Positions 21,042-30,919 of a stretch of DNA of 64,000 nt are shown piece after piece. The stretch is from positions 410,740,299-410,804,298 of the forward strand of contig NC_053392.1 of the NCBI RefSeq assembly GCF_905171765.1, read 5' to 3'. The position numbers and the translations under genes are program-made. This DNA comes from Bufo bufo. Lineage: Eukaryota; Chordata; Amphibia; Anura; Bufonidae. Positions within the stretch are counted from its first letter, which is position 1; each line of letters starts with the position of its first letter. Below the pieces are notes generated by a model. The model did no database searches. It was not told the DNA's origin and was given only the letters and a program-made list of their open reading frames with translations.

Positions 21042-21675
21042 GCCATAGGTACCACAATATGGACACCTTCCGCTGTTTTTTGCGTGCATTTATATGGCTA
21101 AATAATCTTTGACCATATACAATGGATTTTCTGTCCTTTTTGCCAGCTATATTGCCCCCTGTGTCTCCATGATGCCCTCCGTATATATATACTGGATTTA
21201 GGGAGGCGGGGCTTGCTTCTTGGTCCATGTCATTATGTCTGCTACTTTCCTTCTATTCATGCTTGCTGGATACGGTTCTTCCCCTCTTTTTTGTACATGC
21301 ACATATACTTACCGTGACGTCACCAACTTGTGGTCTCTCGATTTAGCCGACATTAGTGTCAGGCGTGTAGGTGACATACTTCCAGCCGCGACTTTCGGTT
21401 CCCCCTATTTACATGGGCATTTGTTATGCTAGCATGGAGGTGTGTGATGTGATGAGGGCGCTGGGCGGATCAGGGGTGCATGTCAGATGACGCGCCTTTC
21501 TTTGATTTGACCGAGCGCTTACACACGCCCCCTTTGTAGGCGGGGTTTACTCGATATCTTTTCGGCGTTCAAACGGCCGCGTACGGCCATCCCAGTGCCG
21601 AATACCTCTACACACAACAGTGTCAGGTGATTCTGCCGCACAGGCAAACTTTATTGTAACAGAGATTCTCGTTTC

Positions 21676-21723
21676 GCTCCTGATGAATTGTGGCTCATAT
21701 GGCCATAGCGAAACGCGTTGAGC
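21676..21723 (+). ncRNA. Hammerhead ribozyme motif (PLE)
   Basis: Core CTGATGA at 21680-21686 and GAAA at 21710-21713. Stem I pairs gctc (21676-21679) with gagc (21720-21723). Stem II is about 7 pairs around loop tcatat, with an A.C mismatch at its base. Stem III is two pairs (A21713-T21718, C21714-G21717), with the predicted cleavage after T21719. Hammerheads with very short stem III are known in PLEs. Confidence 0.7.
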
Positions 21724-23201
21724 CGGTGATCCTATGTTTGTTACACGGCTCTCCAGGCAGGGTGTTAATTTAATTGAGCAGCGCTACTGCTGACTCGAGT
21801 ATATAGGGTCTGTGATCTATATTATACCCCAGGCTTATTTGGTTGACTTAGATAGCTGAGTGAGCATCCACATACACCTTGGTGGATGTTTGACCCTGTA
21901 GGGGTTTTAGTCACTCGCTAGCTATCCCTTATCACCTAGCCAGGTAGATCCATACCAGATACACCTGAACCTGGTTCAATCCCTTGAGCCGTGTCTTGAT
22001 CCCTTGCCAGCTTATATTAGCACCGATGTGCTAGCTGTAAGGGGTTTTAGTCCGGACTCTTTTACAGTGGTGAGGATCTAATCCCTCTCCTACATCACTG
22101 TATCCAAGTCTGGAAGCCTGACAGTCACAGACGTGATATTCAGTTTCCCGTTTAATATTTAATAAACTATTTATTATTTTTCCCTCATACGTCTCTTCAG
22201 GCAGATAATTTTATATATTAGTTAGACGTAAAATTTCCGTTCCAACATTACTGTGATTTGATTTTGGAAAAACTATTCCCAAATTTGCCATTCTCAAAAT
22301 AACTAGTTTCTGGTATTTGAGGCCTACTTGAAATCTATCCCAAAAAGGATATCTTACATTGAAGGTACTGATAGTGTCATTCAGAAAAACCTAAGACACA
22401 CGCTACCGTGCAGATAGAAGTCTGATTCTGAGATTAAACCTTAACCTGTCACACAGTAAAAAAAAAACAGGTCTCACATTTCTATTCAAGCAAATCTGTA
22501 CTGTTTTAGCTGGTCAAGTTATTTGTAGTGACCGTAAAAGCAAATTTTTTTTTCTGGGTTGAAAAACTATTCCCAAATTTGCCATTCTCAAAATAACTAG
22601 TTTCTGGTATTTGAGGCCTACTTGAAATCTATCCCAAAAAGGATATCTTACATTGAAGGTACTGATAGTGTCATTCAGAAAAACCTAAGACACACGCTAC
22701 CGTGCAGATAGAAGTCTGATTCTGAGATTAAACCTTAACCTGTCACACAGTGCAAAAAAAAACAGGTCTCACATTTCTATTCAAGCAAATCTGTACTGTT
22801 TTAGCTGGTCAAGTTATTTGTAGCGACCATAAAAGCACATTTTTTTTTCTGGTTTGAAAAACTATTCCCAAATTTGCCATTCTCAAAATAACTAGTTTCT
22901 GGTATTTGAGGCCTACTTGAAATCTATCCCAAAAAGGATATCTCACATTGAAGGTACTGATAGTGTCATTCAGAAAAACCTAAGACACACGCTACCGTGC
23001 AGATAGAAGTCTGATTCTGTGATTAAACCTTAACCTGTCACACAGTGCAAAAAAAAAACAGGTCTCACATTTCTATTCAAGCAAATCTGTACTGTTTTAG
23101 CTGGTCAAGTTATTTGTAGCGACCGTAAAAGCACATTTTTTTTCTGGGTTGAAAAACTATTCCCAAATTTGCCATTCTCAAAATTGTGGTGAACGGGAAC
23201 A

Positions 23202-26200
23202 ATGAGGAAAACATCTAATAAGGGACGCGGACGTGGACATGGTCGTGGTGGTGTTAGTGGACCCTCTGGTGCTGGGAGAGGACGTGGCCGTTCTGCCACA
23301 GCCACACGTCCTAGTGTACCAACTACCTCAGGTCCCAGTAGCCGCCAGAATTTACAGCCATATTTGGTGGGGCCCAATGCCGTTCTAAGGATGGTAAGGC
23401 CTGAGCAGGTACAGACATTAGTCAATTGGGTGGCCGACAGTGCATCCAGCACGTTCACATTATCTCCCACCCAGTCTTCTGCAGAAAGCGCACAGATAGC
23501 GCATGAAAACCAAGCCCATCAGTCTGTCACATCACCCCCATGCATATCAGGGAAACTGTCTGAGCCTCAAGTTATGCAGCAGTCTCTTATGCTGTTTGAA
23601 GACTCTGCTGCCAGGGTTTCCCAAGGGCATCCACCTAGCTCTTCACCAGGGGTGGAAGAGATAGAATGCACTAACGCACAACCACTTATGTTTCCTGATG
23701 ATGAGGACATGGGAATACCACCTCAGCACGTCTCTGATGATGACGAACCACAGGTGCCAACTGCTGTGTCTTTCTGCAGTGTGCAGACTGAACAGGATGT
23801 CAGGGATCAAGACTGGGTGGAAGACGATGCAGGGGACGATGAGGTCCTAGACCCCATATGGAATGAAGGTCGTGCCACTGACTTTCACAGTTCGGAGGAA
23901 GAGGCAGTGGTGAGACCGAGCCAACAGCGTATCAAAAGAGGGAGCAGTGGGCAAAATCAGAACACCCGCCGCCAAGAGACTCCGCCTGCTACTGACCGCC
24001 GCCATCTGGGACCGAGCACCCCAAAGGCAGCTTCAAGGAGTTCCCTGGCATGGCACTTCTTCAAACAATGTGCTGACGACAAGACCCGAGTGGTTTGCAC
24101 GCTGTGCCATCAGAGCCTGAAGCGAGGCATTAACGTTCTGAACCTTAGCACAACCTGCATGACCAGGCACCTGCATGCAAAGCATGAACTGCAGTGGAGT
24201 AAACACCTTAAAAACAAGGAAGTCACTCAGGCTCCCCCTGCTGCCTCTTCTGCTGCTGCCGCCTCGGCCTCTTCTGCTGCTGCCACCTCGGCCTCTTCTG
24301 CTGCTGCCGCCGCCTCGGCCTCTTCTGCTGCTGCTGCCGCCGCCTCGGCCTCTTCCTCTGCCTCTGGAGGAACGTTGGCACCTGCCGCCCAGCAAACATG
24401 GGATGTACCACCAACACCACCACCTGCGTCACCAAGCATCTCAACCATGTCACACGGCAGCGTTCAGCTCTCCATCTCACAAACATTTGAGAGAAAGCGT
24501 AAATTCCCACCTAGCCACCCTCGATCCCTGGCCCTGAATGCCAGCATTTCTAAACTACTGGCCTATGAAATGCTGTCATTTAGGCTGGTGGACACACACA
24601 GCTTCAAACAGCTCATGTCGCTTGCTGTCCCACAGTATGTTGTTCCCAGCCACCACTACTTCTCCAAGAGAGCCGTGCCTTCCCTGCACAAACAAGTGTC
24701 CGATAAAATCAAGTGTGCACTGCGCAACGCCATCTGTGGCAAGGTCCACCTAACCACAGATACGTGGACCAGTAAGCACGGCCAGGGACGCTATATCTCC
24801 CTAACTGCACACTGGGTAAATGTAGTGGCGGCTGGGCCCCAGGCGGAGAGCTGTTTGGCGCACGTCCTTCCGCCGTCAAGGATCGCAGGGCAACATTCTT
24901 TGCCTCCTGTCTCCTCCTCCTCCTACTCAGCTTCCTCCTCCTCTTCTTCCACCTGCTCATCCAGTCAGCCACACACCTTCACCACCAACTTCAGCACAGC
25001 CCGGGGTAAACGTCAGCAGGCCATTCTGAAACTCATATGTTTGGGGGACAGGCCCCACACCGCACAGGAGTTGTGGCGGGGTATAGAACAACAGACCGAC
25101 GAGTGGTTGCTGCCGGTGAGCCTCAAGCCCGGCCTGGTGGTGTGCGATAATGGGCGAAATCTCGTTGCAGCTCTGGGACTAGCCGGTTTGACGCACATTC
25201 CTTGCCTGGCGCATGTGCTGAATTTGGTGGTGCAGAAGTTCATTCGCAACTACCCCGACATGTCAGAGCTGCTGCATAAAGTGCGGGCCGTCTTTTCGCG
25301 CTTCCGGCGTTCACACCCTGCCGCTGCTCGCCTGTCTGCGCTACAGCGTAACTTCGGCCTTCCCGCTCACCGCCTCATATGCGACGTACCCACCAGGTGG
25401 AACTCCACCTTGCATATGCTGGACAGACTGTGCGAGCAGCAGCAGGCCATAGTGGAGTTTCAGCTGCAGCACGCACGGGTCAGTCGCACTGTGGATCAGA
25501 CACACTTCACCACCAATGACTGGGCCTCCATGCGAGACCTGTGTGCCCTGTTGCGCTGTTTCGAGTACTCCACCAACATGGCCAGTGGCGATGACGCCGT
25601 TATCAGCGTTACAATACCACTTCTATGTCTCCTTGAGAAAACACTTAGGGCGATGATGGAAGAGGAGGTGGCCCAGGAGGAAGAGGAGGGAGAGGGGTCA
25701 TTTTTAGCACTTTCAGGCCAGTCTCTTCGAAGTGACTCAGAGGGAGGTTTTTTGCAACACCAGAGGCCAGGTGCAAATGTGGCCAGACAGGGCCCACTAC
25801 TGGAGGACGAGGAGGACGTGGATGAGAAGGAGGTGGAGGAGGATGAGGATGAAGCATGTTCACAGCGGGGTGGCACCCAAAGCAGCTCGGGCCCATCACT
25901 GGTGCGTGGCTGGGGGGAAACACAGGACGATGATGATACGCCTCCCACAGAGGACAGCTTGTCCTTACCTCTGGGCAGCCTGGCACACATGAGAGACTAC
26001 ATGCTGCAGTGCCTGCGCAACGACAGCAGAGTTGCCCACATTTTAACGTGTGCGGACTACTGGGTTGCCACCCTGCTGGATCCCCGGTACAAAGACAATG
26101 TGCCCACCTTACTTCCTACACTGGAGCGTGATAGGAAGATGCGCGAGTACAAGCGCACGTTGGTAGACACGCTACTGAGAGCATTCCCAAATGTCACAGG

Positions 26201-26681
26201 GGAACCAGTGGAAGCCCAAGGCGAAGGCAGAGGAGGAGCAAGAGGTCGCCAACGCAGCTGTGTCACGGCCAGCTCCTCTGAGGGCAGGGTTAGCATGGCA
26301 GAGATGTGGAAAAGTTTTGTCACCACGCCACAGCTAACTGCACCACCACCTGATACGGAACGTGTTAGCAGGAGGCAACATTTCACTAACATGGTGGAAC
26401 AGTACCTGTGCACACCCCTCCACGTACTGACTGATGGTTCGGCCCCATTCAACTTCTGGGTCTCCAAATTGTCCACGTGGCCAGAGCTAGCCTTTTATGC
26501 CTTGGAGATGCTGGCCTGCCCGGCGGCCAGCGTTTTGTCTGAACGTGTATTCAGCACGGCAGGGGGCGTCATTACAGACAAACGCAGCCGCCTGTCTACA
26601 GCCAATGTGGACAAGCTGACGTTCATAAAAATGAACCAGGCATGGATCCCACAGGACCTGTCCATCCCTTGTGCAGATTAG
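23202..26681 (+). CDS. hAT transposase, ZBED type, intact 1159-codon frame
   Basis: ATG 23202 to a stop at 26679-26681 with no interruption. An RG-rich N-terminus is followed by acidic segments, then a BED zinc finger at about residues 279-330 (WHFF, CTLC, TRHLHAKH). A Ser/Ala repeat spans about 346-390. The RNase H-like core shows TTDTWTS (first Asp, near 519), VVCDNGRN (second Asp, near 648), CLAHVLNL (near 668) and RWNSTLHML (near 731). An acidic stretch at about 820-886 lies in the insertion region. The C-terminal hAT dimerisation region FYALEMLACPAASVLSERVF (about 1095-1114) carries the Glu. The start is 18 bp after the 295-bp array. It should excise and paste the element using the ends at 18317 and 28879. 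All key residues are present. Confidence 0.95.
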   Translation: MRKTSNKGRGRGHGRGGVSGPSGAGRGRGRSATATRPSVPTTSGPSSRQNLQPYLVGPNAVLRMVRPEQVQTLVNWVADSASSTFTLSPTQSSAESAQIAHENQAHQSVTSPPCISGKLSEPQVMQQSLMLFEDSAARVSQGHPPSSSPGVEEIECTNAQPLMFPDDEDMGIPPQHVSDDDEPQVPTAVSFCSVQTEQDVRDQDWVEDDAGDDEVLDPIWNEGRATDFHSSEEEAVVRPSQQRIKRGSSGQNQNTRRQETPPATDRRHLGPSTPKAASRSSLAWHFFKQCADDKTRVVCTLCHQSLKRGINVLNLSTTCMTRHLHAKHELQWSKHLKNKEVTQAPPAASSAAAASASSAAATSASSAAAAASASSAAAAAASASSSASGGTLAPAAQQTWDVPPTPPPASPSISTMSHGSVQLSISQTFERKRKFPPSHPRSLALNASISKLLAYEMLSFRLVDTHSFKQLMSLAVPQYVVPSHHYFSKRAVPSLHKQVSDKIKCALRNAICGKVHLTTDTWTSKHGQGRYISLTAHWVNVVAAGPQAESCLAHVLPPSRIAGQHSLPPVSSSSYSASSSSSSTCSSSQPHTFTTNFSTARGKRQQAILKLICLGDRPHTAQELWRGIEQQTDEWLLPVSLKPGLVVCDNGRNLVAALGLAGLTHIPCLAHVLNLVVQKFIRNYPDMSELLHKVRAVFSRFRRSHPAAARLSALQRNFGLPAHRLICDVPTRWNSTLHMLDRLCEQQQAIVEFQLQHARVSRTVDQTHFTTNDWASMRDLCALLRCFEYSTNMASGDDAVISVTIPLLCLLEKTLRAMMEEEVAQEEEEGEGSFLALSGQSLRSDSEGGFLQHQRPGANVARQGPLLEDEEDVDEKEVEEDEDEACSQRGGTQSSSGPSLVRGWGETQDDDDTPPTEDSLSLPLGSLAHMRDYMLQCLRNDSRVAHILTCADYWVATLLDPRYKDNVPTLLPTLERDRKMREYKRTLVDTLLRAFPNVTGEPVEAQGEGRGGARGRQRSCVTASSSEGRVSMAEMWKSFVTTPQLTAPPPDTERVSRRQHFTNMVEQYLCTPLHVLTDGSAPFNFWVSKLSTWPELAFYALEMLACPAASVLSERVFSTAGGVITDKRSRLSTANVDKLTFIKMNQAWIPQDLSIPCAD

Positions 26682-26775
26682 ATATTAACTACCTCCCCTT
26701 AACAATATATTATTCTACTCCAGGGCACTTCCTCATTCAATACTATTTTTAATTTCATTTTACCATTATATTGCG

Positions 26776-28430
26776 GGGCAACCCAAAGTTGAATGAACCT
26801 CTCCTCTGTCTGGGTGCCGGGGCCTAAATGTGTGACAGTGGGCTGTTCCAGTGGTGGGTGACGTGAAGTCTGATTCTCTGCTATGACATGAAGACTTATT
26901 CTGTGCTGACATGAAGCCAGAATCTCTGTTACACGACCTCTCTCCTCTGCCTGGGTGCCTGGGCCTAAATATGTGACAGTGGCCTGTTCCAGTGGTGGGT
27001 GACGTGAAGCCTGATTCTCTGCTATGACATGAAGACAGATTCTGCGCTGACATAAGGCCAGATTCTCTGTTACGGGACCGCTCTCCTCTGTCTGGGTGCC
27101 GGGGTCTAAATGTGTAACAGTGGCCTGTTCCAGTGGTGGGTGACGTGAAGCCTGATTCTCTGCTATGACATGAAGACAGATTCTGTGCTGACATAAGGCC
27201 AGATTCTCTGTTACGCGACCTCTCTCCTCTGCCTGGGTGCCTGGGCCTAAATGTGTGACAGTGGCCTGTTCCAGTGGTGGGTGACATGAAGCCTGATTCT
27301 CTGCTATGACATGAAGACAGATTCTGCGCTGACATAAGGCCAGATTCTCTGTTACGGGACCGCTCTCCTCTGTCTGGGTGCCGGGGCCTAAATGTGTGAC
27401 AGTGGCCTGTTCCAGTAGTGGGTGACGTGAAGCCTGATTCTCTGCTATGACATGAAGACAGATTCTGTGCTGACATAAGGCCAGATTCTCTGTTACGCGA
27501 CCTCTCTCCTCTGCCTGGGTGCCTGGGCCTAAATATGTGACAGTGGCCTGTTCCAGTGGTGGGTGACGTGAAGCCTGATTCTCTGCTATGACATGAAGAC
27601 AGATTCTGCGCTGACATAAGGCCAGATTCTCTGTTACGGGACCGCTCTCCTCTGTCTGGGTGCCGGGGCCTTAATGTGTGACAGTGGCCTGTTCCAGTGG
27701 TGGGTGACGTGAAGCCTGACTCTCTGCTATGATATGAAGACAGATTCTGTGCTGACATAAGGCCAGATTCTCTGTTACGGGACCGCTCTCCTCTGTCTGG
27801 GTCCCGGGGCCTAAATGTGTGACAGTGGCCTGTTCCAGTAGTGAGTGACGTGAAGCCTGATTCTCTGCTATGACATAAAGACAGATTCTGTGCTGACATA
27901 AGGCCAGATTCTCTGTTACGCGACCTCTCTCCTCTGCCTGGGTGCCTGGGCCTAAATGTGTGACAGTGGCCTGTTCCAGTGGTGGGTGACGTGAAGCCTG
28001 ATTCTCTGCTATGACATGAAGACAGATTCTGCGCTGACATAAGGCCAGATTCTCTGTTACGGGACCGCTCTCCTCTGTCTGGGTGCCTGGGCCTAAATGT
28101 GTGACAGTGGCCTGTTCCAGTGGTGGGTGACGTGAAGCCTGATTCTCTGCTATGACATGAAGACATATTCTGTGCTGACATAAAGCCAGATTCTCTGTTA
28201 CGGGTCCGCTCTCCTCTGTCTCGGTGCCGGGGCCTAAATGTGTGACAGTGGCCTGTTCCTGTGGTGGGTGACGTGAAGCCTGATTCTCTGCTATGACATG
28301 AAGACAGATTCTGCCCTCACATAAGGCCAGATTCTCTGTTACGGGACTGCTCTCCTCTGTCTGGGTGCCGGGGCCTAAATGTGTGACAGTGGCCTGTTCC
28401 AGTGGTGGGTGACGTGAAGCCTGATTCTCT
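26776..28430 (+). repeat. 141-bp tandem array, twelve copies
   Basis: The phrase gggcctaaatgtgtgacag begins at 26820 and recurs at exactly 141-bp steps: 26961, 27102, 27243, 27384, 27525, 27666, 27807, 27948, 28089, 28230 and 28371. Over much of the array two variants alternate (ctgcctgggtgcctggg and ctgtctgggtgccgggg), implying growth as 282-bp dimers. As 141 is 47 codons, frames on the minus strand stay open for up to 471 codons; this is not evidence of a protein. Confidence 0.95.
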
Positions 28431-28439
28431 GCTATGACA

Positions 28440-28592
28440 TGAAGACTGATTCTGTGCTGACATGAAGCCAGATTCTCTGCTATGGCATGAAGAGACTGAT
28501 TCTGTGCTGACATGAAGCCAGATTCTTTGCTATGGCATGAAGAGACTGATTCTCTGCTGACGTGAAGCCAGATTCTCTGCTATGGGACCTCT
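28440..28592 (+). repeat. 50-bp subrepeats at the end of the 141-bp array
   Basis: The unit gaagccagattctctgctat followed by ggcatgaagagactgattct recurs three times at 50-bp spacing from about 28465. It is built from the same phrases as the 141-bp unit, so the longer unit probably arose from about 47-50 bp modules. Confidence 0.8.
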
Positions 28593-28887
28593 GTCCAATT
28601 GATATTGGTTAATTTTTTTTTTTTTTTTTTTATTCATTTCCCTATCCACATTTGTTTGCAGGGGATTTACCTACATGTTGCTGCCTTTTGCAGCCCTCTA
28701 GCTCTTTCCTGGGCTGTTTTACAGCCTTTTTAGTGCCCAAAAGTTCAGGTCCCATTGACTTCAATGGGGTTCGGGTTCGGGACGAAGTTCGGTTCGGGTT
28801 CGGATCCCGAACCCGAACATTTCCGGGAAGTTCGGCCGAACTTCTCGAACCCGAACATCCAGGTGTTCGCTCAACTCTACTTGTGAC

Positions 28888-29712
28888 ACATTTCAGCTCG
28901 ATCACATTGCAGCAATTGACCTCCCTTGGATGTGGTATCCCTTTTGTCACGCTCCCTCTCCGGCGTGGAACCCTGATTCGCCGATAACCGTGATCAACAT
29001 GGTAGTCGCAGAAAATAACATCAAAGGTGATAGAGCAGATATCCAATTGGATCGTGAACATCATGGGGACGTGCGACATGGTGGGGCAGTATGTTTGCAC
29101 ACGCCTACACAAACTGACTGATGGGTCTGCTCCCTGCAACTTCTGGGTCTCCAAATTGGGCACATGGCCTGAGCTTGCCCTGTACGCCTTGGAGGTACTA
29201 GCCTGCCCTGCAGCCAGTGTATTGTCTGAACGTGTGTTTAGCACGACTGGAGGGGGTTATCACAAGTTATATTTCCCAATGTTTTGGGATGTACTCTAAT
29301 AAAATAAAAAAAAATACATTTAAAACCAAAAAGCAGTGTAGGCTACCTCCTCCTCCTCCACTGCCGCTTCCACCTACACCGCCACATCCACCGCCTCCTC
29401 AACCTTCTACTCCATATGGACCTCGTCCTCCTAGATCAAGATTATTATTTTAGATTTTTACATATTTAAAGTCATTTCACTATCCACATTTGTTTGCAGA
29501 GCACTTGCCATGCTCTTAACCACATGTTGATGCCATTTGCAGCCCTCTATCCCTTTCCATAACATTTTAACAGCCATTTTAGTGCTCATAAGTTCGGGTC
29601 CCCATTGACTTCAATGGGGTTCGGGGTCAAGTTCGGGTCCCGAACTCGATGTTTTTTGTGAAGTTCGGCCGAACCCGTCGAACCCGAACATCCAGATGTC
29701 CGCTCAACTCTA
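28888..29712 (+). mobile_element. Older hAT, right part and right end
   Basis: After the second 8-bp duplication the sequence continues with a related hAT: a transposase C-terminal relic, a stretch similar to 17808-17940, then a terminus (gttcggccgaacccgtcgaa ... gctcaactcta) ending at 29712. The terminus resembles that of the 10.56-kb element, so a hAT landed inside a relative. Confidence 0.75.
29030..29299 (+). pseudogene. hAT transposase C-terminal relic
   Basis: The frame reads LHKLTDGSAPCNFWVSKLGT, then ALYALEVLACPAASVLSERV and FSTTGGG, about 85% like residues 1075-1118 of the intact transposase in this window. The BED finger and most of the core are absent, and the frame runs on into unrelated sequence. 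Inactive. Confidence 0.85.
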
Positions 29713-29739
29713 CTAGCTACTTAACTAAGTACGAATATT

Positions 29740-30280
29740 TTAAATGAACACAGTGTTCGAGAAGCCCTCATTAAGGCCTCTCGGATTCAGGGATTCTAGT
29801 CTGAAGATCCATTTTGCTTCTTCTCGTGGGAGTTTCAGATCCAAATTACCACTTATTGGTCCCAGTTTAATCCTTGCAATGCCCCAGAATTTTAACACTT
29901 CCGGGTTATCATGTGCATAGGCAATATGTCTGTACAGGGGGGTATCCTTCTTATTTATAGCACTGACATGTCCAGAGATTCTTCTTCTCAATTCCTGTAC
30001 TGTTTTGCCCACATACAATTTTGGGCAAGTACAGGTTGCCACTGCTCCGGCAGTTAAAAAATTCCCTAATAGTGTATTCCCAGTCATCTACTGGGTTCCT
30101 GAATTTTTTTATCCTGTGTAGATATTTGCAGAACGTGCAGTTTCCGCAGGGAAAAGAGCCCTGTACTTTTGGTCTCAACCATAATGTATTTTCCATATGT
30201 ATTATAGGCAGGAAGCTATGGACCAAATGGTCCCTCACGTTCTGCCCCCCTCTGTATGTGATACTTGGATGCATTGGCAA
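29740..30280 (-). pseudogene. PLE GIY-YIG endonuclease, frameshifted
   Basis: The frame at 30280-29951 covers the conserved linker with cysteines GNCTFCKYL before the endonuclease. The frame at 30087-29740 reads CTCPKLYVGKTVQELRRRIS and ends ...AKWIFRLESLNPRGLNEG. The YVGKT core is intact, but the upstream GIY part is in another frame, so at least one indel is present near 30030. Confidence 0.85.
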
Positions 30281-30640
30281 GATCTTCTTGAGATCCGCGT
30301 CACCGGTAAGTATTCTCCAGTGTTTTTTTTTAAATCCTCATTACTTGTTGATGATGGGTGTCATATGTACCAATGCATCTGATTAGTTGAGTGTTCTGGG
30401 AGGTCTGGTCTGTGTTTTTCAGTGCTATCAGATCTTCTCTTTTTTGATTCTTCGTTCTATTATACGCTTTTTTCAGGGGTCTGCATGGGTAAACTCTCGC
30501 CCTGAAGCGTCTATAGAGTTCACCTACCTCTTTTTCAAAGGTCTCCTCAGTACTACAGTTCCTTTTTGGCTCTTAAGTACTGACCAACTGGAATCCCATT
30601 TTTCAATGCTTTTGGATGCCAGCTGGACCAGTGAAGAAGG

Positions 30641-30910
30641 CTATTTATTGGTGGAGGTTTTCTTTCTAAAGATCTCTGTCTGCATGTGTCCATACTCATC
30701 TTTCCTGATTTTTAGATCCAGGAAACAAATTTCCCGTTGATGGATTTCACTTGTGAAATGCATGCCAATGGTATTGACATTAAGTTTTTCCACAAACACA
30801 TGGGACAGTTTTATCTCTCCATCCCAAAATATCAGGACGTCATCAATGAATCTGCCCCAGAATAAAATGTGCCTAGTGAAGTGCAACAAAATGTCAGAGA
30901 AAGCATCCAC
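30641..30910 (-). pseudogene. PLE reverse transcriptase palm fragment
   Basis: The frame contains FIDDVLIFWDG (catalytic Asp pair) and continues GMHFTSEIHQREICFLDLKI, typical of the PLE RT. The fingers domain upstream is absent: at about 30910-30930 the sequence passes into a tandem-repeat region. Confidence 0.85.
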
Positions 30911-30919
30911 CGAAATAAT

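Larger units (their letters stand above)
20769..22266 (+). mobile_element. 5'-truncated Penelope-like element in the array
   Basis: About 1.5 kb inserted in the 295-bp array, flanked by an exact 24-bp target duplication (20745-20768 and 22267-22290). It starts abruptly inside a GIY-YIG domain, followed by a long 3' untranslated region with a hammerhead-ribozyme motif at 21676-21723. This is the pattern of a 5'-truncated PLE retrotransposed copy. Confidence 0.88.
19165..23184 (+). repeat. 295-bp tandem array upstream of hAT transposase
   Basis: The phrase ctattcccaaatttgcca recurs at 19277, 19572, 19867, 20161, 20456, 20751, 22273, 22567, 22862 and 23157. After removing the PLE and its duplicated target, the spacing is 294-295 bp throughout, giving about nine units including partial ones. 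Units are nearly identical, the main variation being the length of a T run and an A run. The array stops at 23184, 18 bp before the transposase ATG, so its last unit forms the leader. Confidence 0.95.
18317..28879 (+). mobile_element. 10.56-kb autonomous hAT transposon, intact ends
   Basis: The left end is tagggatgagcgaac and the right end, read inward, is tagagttgagcgaac (13 of 15 identical). Both are flanked by the identical 8-bp duplication cttgtgac at 18309-18316 and 28880-28887, the hallmark of hAT. It encodes an intact ZBED-type transposase at 23202-26681 and carries tandem arrays of 78 bp (18861-19165), 295 bp (about 19165-23184) and 141 bp (26776-28430). A PLE (20769-22266) inserted later. 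About two thirds of the length is non-coding repeat; autonomous hATs are usually 2.5-5 kb. Confidence 0.95.

Noticed and set aside
18861..23184. Regular repeats as a possible CRISPR array
   Set aside because: Units are 78 and 295 bp of contiguous similarity without short repeat/unique spacer alternation, and the sequence is clearly from a vertebrate.
24033..24510. Minus-strand and alternate frames rich in Arg/Gly/Ala or Leu/Pro
   Set aside because: They are antisense or shifted readings of the Ser/Ala repeat of the hAT transposase, which explains them fully.
26766..28181. 471-codon minus-strand open frame with a 47-residue repeat
   Set aside because: It coincides with the 141-bp tandem array, whose period is a multiple of three, so one stop-free unit leaves the whole frame open. 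No domain or start context supports a protein; kept only as a finding about the array.
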